This document shows, piece after piece, positions 33,673-42,202 of a DNA stretch of 64,000 nt (the stretch's first letter is position 1; every line of letters starts with the position of its first letter). The stretch is taken from NCBI GenBank assembly GCA_947591155.1, contig CANQDA010000012.1, forward strand, positions 21,463-85,462, given 5' to 3'. The notes beneath the pieces are model-generated. The model had not been told where the DNA came from, ran no database searches, and saw nothing but the letters and a program-made list of their open reading frames with translations. The DNA is from an uncultured Lachnospiraceae bacterium. GTDB taxonomy: Bacteria; Bacillota; Clostridia; Lachnospirales; Lachnospiraceae. Made by a program: the position numbers and the translations under genes.

Positions 33673-36000
33673 CTAGTCCACTAACGGAAACTCCATCGTC
33701 ACACGGAACAGATCGAAATCCGCCGCGATCTCGAACGTCCCTCCGTGCAGCTCCACCAGACTCTGCGCGATCGAGAGACCCAGGCCGCTGCCCTCCGTGC
33801 TTCTGCTCTTGTCCCCGCGGACGAAACGCCCGGCCAGCTCCTGCGCGTCGTCCACCGCAAACTTCTCGCGCGAGGTATTCTGCAGGGAGAGGATCGCCCT
33901 GTCCTCCTCACGATACAGCTCGATGTAGATCCGCGTCCCCTCCGCCGCGTACTTGTAAATATTGCCGAACAGATTCTCCAGGATCCTCCAGAGCTGCCTG
34001 CCGTCCGCCATGATGCAGACCGGCTCCTTCTCCATCTCCCACACCGGCGCCAGAGAGCGCTCCTCGAATCGCTCCTGAAACTCCCCGTACGCCTGCTGCA
34101 GCATACTCTGCAGCTGCATCCGAACCATCTGAAGCTCAATGTTCCCAGAGCTGATCTTGCTCGCTTCCACCAGGTCCTCCGTCAGCTGCCGGAGCCTCTG
34201 CGATTTCTGATCGAGCACCTCAATGTATCGCTGCACCCGCTCCCCCTGCAGGTTTTCCCGCTTGAGCAGGTCGACGTAGTTCACGATCGAGGTGAGCGGC
34301 GTCTTGATGTCATGCGATACGTTCGTGATCAACTCCGCCTTCAGCCGCTCGTTGCGCACGATCGCGTCGACCGCCTTCTGAAGACCGTCTCCCATCTCGT
34401 TGACCGCTTTCGCCATCTCGTACGTCTCGCCCTGCAGCGCGGCCGTGTCGATCTTGTACGTGAGATCCCCTTTTGAGATCTGGTGGATCCCGTCGTAGAC
34501 GCTCTGCTTGCCCGCCATGTCGCGCAGCAGATACAGCAGCACCGCCATATCAAGCACAAACACCATGAAGATCCCGACTCTTCCAAACAGAAGAAAAGCG
34601 AAATTCAGGATAAAAAAGATCACATAGAAAAACAAAAGCTGCCCGGACGCCGCCCTCGCTGCGGTGACCTTCTGCCACGTCCGCACCAGAAGAAACACAA
34701 CGCTGTTCTTCCAGATCGTCTTCGCCCTGATCCGACGCATAAGGCTGAGCGCGCCGGTGAGCGCCGTCAGATATCCGAACATCACCACCACCGAGGCAAG
34801 TACCCTCTCTCTGGCGTCCAGTCCCTCCGGCCGCGACAGAATACGGAAAAACAGGAACACACAAAGCACGACGAGCACCACCAGAATACCGGCTGCCAAT
34901 TCTGCCGGGATGCGATCAAAGCTCGTCGTCCGAGCGCCGTCTTCTCTTCGGTCTCTTCCGGCCCCCAGCACAGACAGGACAAAGCCCGCGGCCAGAAACA
35001 GCGCGCTTATCACGGCCCCGGCCAGGGAAAGCGCGATGATATTCTCCCTGTGCGAAAAGACGTCCGCGTAGGTCCGCAGGCTGTCGCGCACCGGATAATC
35101 GGGATTCACTGCGAGATATACCTTTTCATTCGAGCCGACGAAGCGCTCCGTCATGAACCACTCCGACGCGTCCTCGTTCAGAAGGCTGTCCGGATTGGTC
35201 GTCATGATGTTGAAGCTGCGCTCGCCCTCATACAGACTGATGAAGTCTTTATCCTGCTGCACCTTTTTCAGCGCGGCCTCGTAGCTGTTCGCTCCGGTAT
35301 TCGTATACAGATCGCCGGTCGCCGTGTTCTCCACACAGTAGCGCAGATTGCTCGGAGCGTCCTGCGACCAGTCTTCCTCCTGCACTGTCGTGTACTCCGC
35401 GTATCGCGCGTACAGCTCCTCGCACACCTCGTCCAGACGGATATACATGTTCAGCACAAAATTCGCGGAATCCGAATACCATCTCGAACACTCGGACAGG
35501 GAGATGCCTGTCACCGGCAGGATCGTCTCCAGCTCCGCGGACTGCTCATCCAAGCGCTCACCGGCATCCCGCCCGTTCTCGCCCTCATGCTCCACCGCGT
35601 CCTCGATCGCCCTGTGAAGGCGTTCACGCCCGCCGCTCTCCGCAAAATCCAGCAGATCGCCCATGCGATAGGTCGTATTCATATCCTGTACGGAACTCGT
35701 GTCCACGCCGTAGGACTGGATGTCGATTCCCTTCTCCAGATCGGTCTTGCCGTCCTGCTCGAACAGGGCGTCGTTCTGCTGCCCGCGGATCTTGTTCGTG
35801 ATGATCTGATCCACCTGCCGGAAAAACAGATCCGTCTCCTCGTAGCTCCTCGACATCTCCCGCAGACTGTAATTGCCCTCGGTCCAGAAACCGATGTTCA
35901 GCACACAGTAGGCCAGCGTCCCCGCAAAGATCATCTGGAGAACGATCAGGGCGAGTTTTATTCCTCTGCTATATATGAGATTTCTCACAGTTTCTTTCAT
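33673..36000 (-). CDS. Membrane sensor histidine kinase
   Basis: 775 residues. The N-terminus has one helix, then about 270 extracellular residues (40-310), then several more helices (about 330-510), a short HAMP-like linker, and the kinase core. The phospho-accepting His is in VSHDIKTPLTSI near residue 560; the ATP lid has ENLFGNIYKYA and the G box STEGSGLGLSIAQ. The extracellular domain has no recognised fold. It follows its response regulator in the same direction, but with a 172-bp gap that holds repeat A3. The ribosome site is poor (TTGGATGG far from the ATG), so it may be translated weakly. Confidence 0.92.
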   Translation of the reverse strand: MKETVRNLIYSRGIKLALIVLQMIFAGTLAYCVLNIGFWTEGNYSLREMSRSYEETDLFFRQVDQIITNKIRGQQNDALFEQDGKTDLEKGIDIQSYGVDTSSVQDMNTTYRMGDLLDFAESGGRERLHRAIEDAVEHEGENGRDAGERLDEQSAELETILPVTGISLSECSRWYSDSANFVLNMYIRLDEVCEELYARYAEYTTVQEEDWSQDAPSNLRYCVENTATGDLYTNTGANSYEAALKKVQQDKDFISLYEGERSFNIMTTNPDSLLNEDASEWFMTERFVGSNEKVYLAVNPDYPVRDSLRTYADVFSHRENIIALSLAGAVISALFLAAGFVLSVLGAGRDRREDGARTTSFDRIPAELAAGILVVLVVLCVFLFFRILSRPEGLDARERVLASVVVMFGYLTALTGALSLMRRIRAKTIWKNSVVFLLVRTWQKVTAARAASGQLLFFYVIFFILNFAFLLFGRVGIFMVFVLDMAVLLYLLRDMAGKQSVYDGIHQISKGDLTYKIDTAALQGETYEMAKAVNEMGDGLQKAVDAIVRNERLKAELITNVSHDIKTPLTSIVNYVDLLKRENLQGERVQRYIEVLDQKSQRLRQLTEDLVEASKISSGNIELQMVRMQLQSMLQQAYGEFQERFEERSLAPVWEMEKEPVCIMADGRQLWRILENLFGNIYKYAAEGTRIYIELYREEDRAILSLQNTSREKFAVDDAQELAGRFVRGDKSRSTEGSGLGLSIAQSLVELHGGTFEIAADFDLFRVTMEFPLVD

Positions 36001-36030
36001 CTGTATATACTACCATCCAATCATTCGGAC

Positions 36031-36122
36031 GGAACCGCACGGTACCCTTCCTGGAGCTTTCCCGCCAAAACCGGATTCGGAACGGTTTGTGCCGGAAAAG
36101 CTCCGGAAATCCCTGCGGTTCC
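36031..36122 (+). repeat. Family A nested-hairpin repeat, copy A3, inside a regulator-kinase operon
   Basis: Outer stem GGAACCGCA (36031-36039) with TGCGGTTCC (36114-36122). Left loop GGTACC (36041-36046) plus CTTCC; right loop GGAAATCC (AAATCC at 36107-36112). Inner stem GGAGCTTT.CCG.C..AACC / GGTTTG.GCCGGAAAAGCTCC. It lies between the response regulator stop and the kinase start, antisense to both. Confidence 0.75.
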
Positions 36123-36172
36123 TGTCTACGGCTGTAAAACACTACCCGGCGGAGGACTGTGATACATAAAGC

Positions 36173-36871
36173 TCAGATGTTCTCCACCTTGTACCCGATC
36201 CCCCAGATCACCTTCAGGTATTTGGGATTCTTCGGGTCGATCTCGATCTTCTCCCGGATGTGGCGGATATGCACCGTCACCGTATTGTCCGCGCCGTACG
36301 CATCCTCCTGCCAGATCTGCTCGTAGATCTGGTCGATCGAGAACACCTTGCCCTTATTCTGCACGAGGAAGAGGAGGATATTGTACTCGATCCTCGTCAG
36401 CTTCACGCGCTCGCCGTCCACCGTGACCTCCTTGCGGTCGTCGTTGATCACGAGTCCGCCCGTGCTGTAGACCTTCTCGGACTCCGCGGCCTCGGACGCC
36501 GATCCGAAGCTCGTGTAACGCCGGATCTGCGACTTCACGCGCGCGATCAGCTCGAGCGGATTGAACGGCTTCGCCACATAGTCGTCCGCGCCGAGATTCA
36601 GCCCAAGGATCTTGTCCGTGTCCTGCGTCTTCGCCGAGAGGACGATGATCGGGATGCTGCTCTCCTCGCGGATCTTCATGATCGCATGAATCCCGTCCAG
36701 CTTCGGCATCATGATATCCAGGATCAGCAGATGCACTTCCTCGCGCTTCAGGATCTCCAGCGCCTGCTCCCCGTCATAGGCCTTGAGCACCTCAAAGCCC
36801 TCCTGTACCAGATAGATCTCGATGGCGTCCACGATCTCCTTCTCATCATCGCAAACCAAAATTCTGTACAT
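36173..36871 (-). CDS. OmpR/PhoB-family response regulator
   Basis: 232 residues. Receiver domain with acidic pair DD at 8-9, phosphorylated Asp 52 in LLILDIMMPKLDG, and Lys in DDYVAKPFNP near 102; C-terminal winged helix (about 135-230) ending WGIGYKVENI. The ATG at 36871 (MYRILVCDD) is chosen because AAGGAG lies 8 nt upstream; the frame is open to 36895. It partners the following kinase. Targets are unknown; no transporter lies next to it. Confidence 0.94.
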   Translation of the reverse strand: MYRILVCDDEKEIVDAIEIYLVQEGFEVLKAYDGEQALEILKREEVHLLILDIMMPKLDGIHAIMKIREESSIPIIVLSAKTQDTDKILGLNLGADDYVAKPFNPLELIARVKSQIRRYTSFGSASEAAESEKVYSTGGLVINDDRKEVTVDGERVKLTRIEYNILLFLVQNKGKVFSIDQIYEQIWQEDAYGADNTVTVHIRHIREKIEIDPKNPKYLKVIWGIGYKVENI

Positions 36872-37060
36872 ATCCGCTCTCCTTCCCATTTCCAATACTG
36901 GGTCCCTCTTTTGTCACCATAACTACTGAATAATATGCTCTGTACACAGACAAAACGTCTTCTATCACAAAAACAGCTCCTGTACTGACCGTATGTCCTA
37001 TCTCCCGTCCAGTATAACAGAAGCTGTTTAAATTCCTGCCAAAATATTATTAAGTTTTTC

Positions 37061-38497
37061 TTATTTTGCCTGGATCACATGCATCATATTCGTCATCGCG
37101 CCCTTACCCCGGACAATATTCGTGGCCGGATCGCCTGCCGTGAAGACAACGAGATCGCCGCTCTCCACATAGCCCTCTCTGCGCACCACGTACATCGCGT
37201 GGGAGATGATGTGCTCCGTCGTGTCCTCCGTGTAGCCCTTGAGCGGGACCACGCCCCAGTAGATCTGCATCTTACGCTGTGCCCAGTCGTTCGGCGTCAC
37301 GGCGTAGACCGGGATCTTCGGGCGGAAATTTGACATCAGACGGGCTGTCTGCCCCGACATCGTCGGTGTGACAATGCACTTCGCCTGTACGTTCGTCGCC
37401 GTGCGCACCGCCGCCACGCCGACCGCACTCGACACGTTCGCGTCCCCGCGCAGGGAACGGTAGTCGGGCATCGTCTCATAGTCCAGATAGCTCTCCGTGG
37501 ACTCCGCGATCTGTACCATCATCCGAAGCGTTTCCACCGGGTACTTTCCCATTGCCGTCTCGCCCGAAAGCATGATCGCGTCGGCGCCCTCGCGGATCGC
37601 GTTCGCGACGTCCGTCACCTCGGCCCTCGTCGGACGCGGATTGCGGATCATCGAATCCAGCATCTGCGTCGCGATGATGACCGGCTTATATTTGCGGTTG
37701 CATTTCTGAACGATCATCTTCTGTACATGCGGTACTTCGTACGCCGGGATCTCCACACCCATATCGCCCCTGGCGACCATGATCCCGTCCGTCGCGCTGA
37801 TAATGCGGTCGATGTTGTCGATGCCCTCGCTGTTCTCGATTTTAGCGATGACGTCGATGTGCTCCGCGTTGAAATCCTTCAGGATATTCTTGATCTCTTT
37901 GATCGCATCGGCGTCACGGACAAAGGACGCCGCGATGAAATCAATGCCCTGCTGAATGCCGAAGATAATATCCTCCCGGTCCTTCTCGGTGATCGCCGGG
38001 AGATTGACCTTCACGTTCGGGACATTGATGCCCTTGCGCTGTCCGAGCTCGCCGCCGTTCAGGACCGTGCAGACGATCTCTGTCCCGCGGATCTCCTTTA
38101 CCTCAAGCCCAATCAGTCCGTCGTCGATCAGGATGCGGTCGCCCGGCTTCACGTCCTGCGCAAGCTGTGGATAAGTCTGACTCACACGCCGCTCGTCTCC
38201 CTCGACGGACTCCGAGGTCAGGATAAACTCCGCGCCCTCCGTGAGCGTTACCTTGCCGTCGTTCGCGAGCAGACCCGTGCGAATTTCCGGCCCTTTTGTG
38301 TCAAGCAGGATCGCGACCGGTTTCTTGAGCTCCTCGCGCACGCTCTTCAGATGATCAAAACGCTCCTTCTGCTCCTCGTGCGTCCCGTGTGAAAAATTGA
38401 AACGAGCGATATCCATTCCATTCTGCACAAGCCCCTTCAGCACCTCGCGGTCGTCCGCGTTCGGTCCCATCGTACAGATGATCTTTGTCTTCTTCAT
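37061..38497 (-). CDS. pyk: Pyruvate kinase
   Basis: Final ATP-forming step of glycolysis, phosphoenolpyruvate to pyruvate. 478 residues from the ATG at 38497 (MKKTKIICTMGPNA) after GGAGGGG. Motifs include IARFNFSHG, LLDTKGPEIRTG, the active site MVARGDMGVEIPAYEVPHVQKM and IMLSGETAMGKYPVE. There is no extra C-terminal PEP-utiliser-like domain as in the long Bacillus enzyme. It follows the sigma-like gene by 79 bp in the same direction. Confidence 0.97.
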   Translation of the reverse strand: MKKTKIICTMGPNADDREVLKGLVQNGMDIARFNFSHGTHEEQKERFDHLKSVREELKKPVAILLDTKGPEIRTGLLANDGKVTLTEGAEFILTSESVEGDERRVSQTYPQLAQDVKPGDRILIDDGLIGLEVKEIRGTEIVCTVLNGGELGQRKGINVPNVKVNLPAITEKDREDIIFGIQQGIDFIAASFVRDADAIKEIKNILKDFNAEHIDVIAKIENSEGIDNIDRIISATDGIMVARGDMGVEIPAYEVPHVQKMIVQKCNRKYKPVIIATQMLDSMIRNPRPTRAEVTDVANAIREGADAIMLSGETAMGKYPVETLRMMVQIAESTESYLDYETMPDYRSLRGDANVSSAVGVAAVRTATNVQAKCIVTPTMSGQTARLMSNFRPKIPVYAVTPNDWAQRKMQIYWGVVPLKGYTEDTTEHIISHAMYVVRREGYVESGDLVVFTAGDPATNIVRGKGAMTNMMHVIQAK

Positions 38498-38576
38498 TCT
38501 TCCCCTCCGAATTCTGTTTTCCGTATCAAATATCCTGCAGTTCCCCGCCAAGCGCCTTCTCCTGCCCGAATACCGC

Positions 38577-39452
38577 TTATCTCTCTCCCTCCAGCTCGAT
38601 CTGGTCGCCGGACATCCGCAAAATATCCCGAATCTCCTGCAGCGGCATCTCCAGATACGCGGACAACTCCTCCGCGGAGACCTTGTGTCCGAGATCGCGC
38701 TCCAGATTCTTTACCGCCTCGTTCAGATGGTTGACCCGGCTGACGATGTGTCCGTCCGCCTCCCGTTTCTCGCGACTGCCCGTGATCACCTGCGCCATCG
38801 CTTCGTTGATCGAATTGAGGATGTGCGCGCTGCACGCCGCCGGGCTGTCAAACTGCTCCAACGAATCAAGCGCTTCGAGCAGTCCGAGATTGCCCTCCTG
38901 GATCAGATCCTCGAGCAGGACCTCCTCATTCTCGAAGTTTCCGGCCGCCTCGCCGATCAGCGGCAGATAGCTCTCGATCAACCGCGCTTTCGCCTCCTCG
39001 TCCCCGCGCATCACGCGGCCGAGCAGTGCGTGCTCGTCCTCGAAGGATTCCTCCGCCAATTCGAGCAGCCTGCGCAGATACGCGCCGAGGCCTCCGCTCT
39101 CATCGTCTGTTCCGTCAGCCGCTTTCTGCGTACCGCCCGATTCAGATTTTCTGATGCCCTGTTCTGTCTTCGTGCCGTGTTTCCCCGTCTTCCCGGCAAC
39201 CTGCCTCGCCTGCATATTGTCTCTGTCGTATGCTTCCCCGTCGGGCCCGGATCCTTCCTGTCCGATCCGCTCCTCCGTCACGCGGATGTTCTGTCCCGCC
39301 AGATACTCATAGATCAGCGAGAAATGTTCCTCCGTAAGAGGCATACCGGAGAGGATCTCCCGGATCTCCTCCTTCGAGATCCTGCCGCCGTACACATCGG
39401 AAGCCGCCTTGATCTCGCTCAGCATTTCGCGGAAAACGATTTTATTCTCCAT
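38577..39452 (-). CDS. Sigma-70-like protein lacking region 4
   Basis: 291 residues from the ATG at 39452 (MENKIVFREML) after AGGAG. The N-terminal third is acidic and resembles no known region. From about residue 135 there is a sigma region 2-like segment: ARLIESYLPLIGEAAGNF and EDLIQEGNLGLLEALDSLEQF, then region 3-like VKNLERDLGHKVSAEELSAYLEMPLQEIRDIL. The protein ends there with EGER and no region 4, which in normal sigma factors binds the -35 box; only 79 bp separate its stop from pyk, so region 4 is not displaced by a frameshift nearby. It may be an alternative sigma factor using -10 contacts only, or a regulator that binds core polymerase. Confidence 0.75.
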   Translation of the reverse strand: MENKIVFREMLSEIKAASDVYGGRISKEEIREILSGMPLTEEHFSLIYEYLAGQNIRVTEERIGQEGSGPDGEAYDRDNMQARQVAGKTGKHGTKTEQGIRKSESGGTQKAADGTDDESGGLGAYLRRLLELAEESFEDEHALLGRVMRGDEEAKARLIESYLPLIGEAAGNFENEEVLLEDLIQEGNLGLLEALDSLEQFDSPAACSAHILNSINEAMAQVITGSREKREADGHIVSRVNHLNEAVKNLERDLGHKVSAEELSAYLEMPLQEIRDILRMSGDQIELEGER

Positions 39453-39553
39453 ATCTGCTCCTGTCCGTATCGATTCTATTCGACATTGATCCGTCCGAAG
39501 GCCCCAATCACTCTGCGCCCTGCTGACACGATCGCATAATCCGCAAAGCACAG

Positions 39554-40951
39554 TTACGACGCCAACTCCTCCAACGCCCTTTCGAGCACCGGATCGCCCC
39601 TATCCGCAATCGAAGACCCTTCTGTATCAGAAGCTTCCGTTTCTCCGGAAGCCGCGTCGTCATTCTCTGGCTCCGTGCTCTGCGTCCCGGAATCCGTGAC
39701 AGACCCGTCTCCGTCCGTGGCCGCCGGCTCCTGATCTTCGACCACGATATCCGGCGTGATCCCGCTTCCGTCGATGCTTCGTCCCTTCGGCGTGAAATAT
39801 GCCTTCGTCGTCATCTTGAACGCGGAACCATCCGACAGCGTGTACGTGTCCTGCACAAGTCCCTTGCCGTAGGTCTGCGTCCCGATGATCGGCCCGAGTC
39901 CATAGTCCTGCACCGCGCCCGCGAAAATCTCCGACGCGCTCGCCGAGCCGCCGTTCACCAGCACAGCGATCTCGCAGTCCACCAACTGCTCTTTGCCGGA
40001 AGTATACTCCTCACGCTCCCCGTGCTTATCCTCCGTGTAGACAATCAGGCCCTCCGGGAGTATCTCGTCGAGCATCTCGTTCACCGAATCCAGAAGTCCG
40101 CCCGGATTGTCCCGCAGGTCGACGATCAGCTTCTCCATCCCCTGTCCGTCAAGCTCCTTTAGCGCGCCGCCAAACTGCCCGACCGCGCTGCCCGTGAAAT
40201 CCGTGATCCGGATATACCCGATCTCATCTTCCAACATCTCGGACTCGACATAGGTCGGCTCTACCGTATCGCACTTCAGCTCGAGCTCCAGCTCCCGCGC
40301 CCCATCGCGCAGCACCTTCAGCGTGAACGTATCCTCCTGCGCCTTGATCAGGGCCGACACCTCGTCCAGACTTTTTCCCTCCGTCAAAGTCTCGTTCACG
40401 CCCAGGATCACGTCCCCGGACTCCATGCCCGCCTCGTCGGCAGGGCTTGCGTCGTACACGTCGATGACCCGGATCTCATGCGTCTGCGCATCCTCCTCGA
40501 TCGTGATCCCGATCCCGAAATATACGCCCCGCGTATTGTCCATCACCGTCTCCAGCTCCGGCGGGGAGTAATAATTCGCGTAATCGTCCTCCAGTCCGTA
40601 GGCGATACCCAGAAAGAGATACTCCGCCAGCGTGTCGCTGTCCACATCCCGCAGATAATTCTGCTCGATCAGGCTCTGGATCTCATCCAGCTTGGAAAGC
40701 GTGCGGTAATCCGTCAGCACCTGCGCGCCGATATTTTCCGTCTCCCCGCTCTCAGCCTCGTCCTGCCGCGTTAGCCTGGCATGCTGCGCCGACCGCCACC
40801 CCAACAGGAAAACACAGACACAGACCATTGCCGCAAGAACGCCGGCAAGAAATCCCATTCCGAATCCCCTGCCGACGTATCCTTCCCTCGTTTCCGATTC
40901 CGCATCCGGAGACGTTTTCTCTTCCTCTTCATTATCCGAAAAATAATCCAT
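39554..40951 (-). CDS. S41-family carboxy-terminal processing protease
   Basis: 465 residues. A cytoplasmic acidic N-terminus, one signal-anchor helix (about 29-52), a PDZ domain (about 140-220, RGVYFGIGITIEEDAQTHEI) and the protease domain. Catalytic Ser is in NGGSASASEIFAG near residue 340 and Lys in GTQTYGKGLVQ near 365; GGLLDSVNEML precedes them. The last 65 residues are a low-complexity acidic Ser/Thr tail. It would cleave exported proteins at the outer membrane face. It is followed 101 bp later by the sigma-like gene. Confidence 0.93.
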   Translation of the reverse strand: MDYFSDNEEEEKTSPDAESETREGYVGRGFGMGFLAGVLAAMVCVCVFLLGWRSAQHARLTRQDEAESGETENIGAQVLTDYRTLSKLDEIQSLIEQNYLRDVDSDTLAEYLFLGIAYGLEDDYANYYSPPELETVMDNTRGVYFGIGITIEEDAQTHEIRVIDVYDASPADEAGMESGDVILGVNETLTEGKSLDEVSALIKAQEDTFTLKVLRDGARELELELKCDTVEPTYVESEMLEDEIGYIRITDFTGSAVGQFGGALKELDGQGMEKLIVDLRDNPGGLLDSVNEMLDEILPEGLIVYTEDKHGEREEYTSGKEQLVDCEIAVLVNGGSASASEIFAGAVQDYGLGPIIGTQTYGKGLVQDTYTLSDGSAFKMTTKAYFTPKGRSIDGSGITPDIVVEDQEPAATDGDGSVTDSGTQSTEPENDDAASGETEASDTEGSSIADRGDPVLERALEELAS

Positions 40952-40963
40952 CCAGAAGTCTCC

Positions 40964-42052
40964 CTAGTACTCCGTATTCTCCATATACTTCATATATTTT
41001 ACGACCATCAACGAGATTTTAAACGTGATCGCGTCCTCAAATACACGAAGATCGAGCCCGGTCGACTTCTGAAGCTTATCCAGACGATAGACCAGCGTAT
41101 TCCTGTGAATGTAGAGCTGGCGCGACGTCTCGGACACATTCAGGCTGTTCTCGAAAAACTTGTTGATCGTCGTCAGCGTCTCCTCGTCGAAGTCGTCCGG
41201 CGATTTGCCCTCGAACACCTCGCGGATGAACATCTTGCACAGCGGGATCGGAAGCTGATAGATCAGACGTCCGATGCCGAGCGAGCTGTACGCGATCACC
41301 GAGCGCTCCGCGAAGAAGATCTTCCCGACGTTGAGCGCCATACGCGCCTCCTTGTACGAGCGCGACACCTCCTTGATCTCCCCGACGATCGTGCCGTAGG
41401 CGATCAGCGCGTCTTTTTTCTTCTCTTCGCCGAGCGAATCCAGGATCAACTCGGCCGTCTTCTCCATCTCGGCGTAACCCTCCTGCGCGGCAAGCTCCTT
41501 CACGACAATGATACTCTTCTCGTCGACCGCCGTGATGAAATCGCCGGAGCGCGATCCGAACAGCGCGCGCACATTCTCAAGCGAACTGTTCTCCTTCTCA
41601 TTCTCGATCTCCAGAATAAACACGACCCTGCGCGCCTCCGCGTCGATATGGAGCTTCTTCGCGCGGTTGTAGATGTCGACCAGAAGCAGATTGTCCAGAA
41701 GGAGGTTCTTGATAAAGTTGTCCTTGTCGAACCGCTCCTTGTACGCCACGAGGAGATTCTGGATCTGGAAGGCGGCCATGCGCCCTACCATGTGGACGTC
41801 GTCGCTGCTGCCATTCGCAAGCACGACATACTCGAGCTGATGCTCGTCAAACACCTTGAAGAACTGACAACCGGAAACTACCTGACTGTCCGCGGGAGAA
41901 TCCGCAAAACTCAGAGCCGAACTGCGAAAACTCTCCGCCTCCGGAAACGTCGTCGCCAGTATGATCCCCTCCGTGTCAAGCACACATAGATCCACCCTGC
42001 TGATCACTTTCAATCCGTCCAATGTCGCCTGTAAAACCTGATTCGATATCAC
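40964..42052 (-). CDS. PucR/CdaR-type transcriptional regulator
   Basis: 362 residues starting at GTG (MISNQVLQATLDG) with AAAGGAGGG upstream. The N-terminal 110 residues match a sugar-diacid recognition/GAF-like sensor. A central helical GGDEF-like region (about 130-250) has no cyclase motif. The C-terminal helix-turn-helix is the typical PucR form (LNVSETSRQLYIHRNTLVYR, residues about 305-324). CdaR and PucR proteins activate catabolic genes in response to metabolites such as glycerate or purines, but no such genes are adjacent. It has its own promoter and lies 12 bp before the protease gene. Confidence 0.88.
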   Translation of the reverse strand: MISNQVLQATLDGLKVISRVDLCVLDTEGIILATTFPEAESFRSSALSFADSPADSQVVSGCQFFKVFDEHQLEYVVLANGSSDDVHMVGRMAAFQIQNLLVAYKERFDKDNFIKNLLLDNLLLVDIYNRAKKLHIDAEARRVVFILEIENEKENSSLENVRALFGSRSGDFITAVDEKSIIVVKELAAQEGYAEMEKTAELILDSLGEEKKKDALIAYGTIVGEIKEVSRSYKEARMALNVGKIFFAERSVIAYSSLGIGRLIYQLPIPLCKMFIREVFEGKSPDDFDEETLTTINKFFENSLNVSETSRQLYIHRNTLVYRLDKLQKSTGLDLRVFEDAITFKISLMVVKYMKYMENTEY

Positions 42053-42153
42053 CTGTGCACCCTCCTTTTACCTTCTCGATCACATCACAGTCCCGGAGTA
42101 TAACCCGGAAAGCCAAAACACATATTCCCAATACCTTTTTGCGATTTGTGTTT

Positions 42154-42182
42154 ATTTTAATATACAAGCCTGAAAAAATCAA
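42154..42182 (-). promoter_or_regulatory. Promoter of the PucR-type regulator
   Basis: Minus strand TTGATT (42177-42182), 17 bp spacer, TAAAAT (42154-42159), about 100 nt before the GTG start, in an AT-rich stretch. Confidence 0.6.
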
Positions 42183-42202
42183 TCATAATTGTGAAAAATG
42201 CA

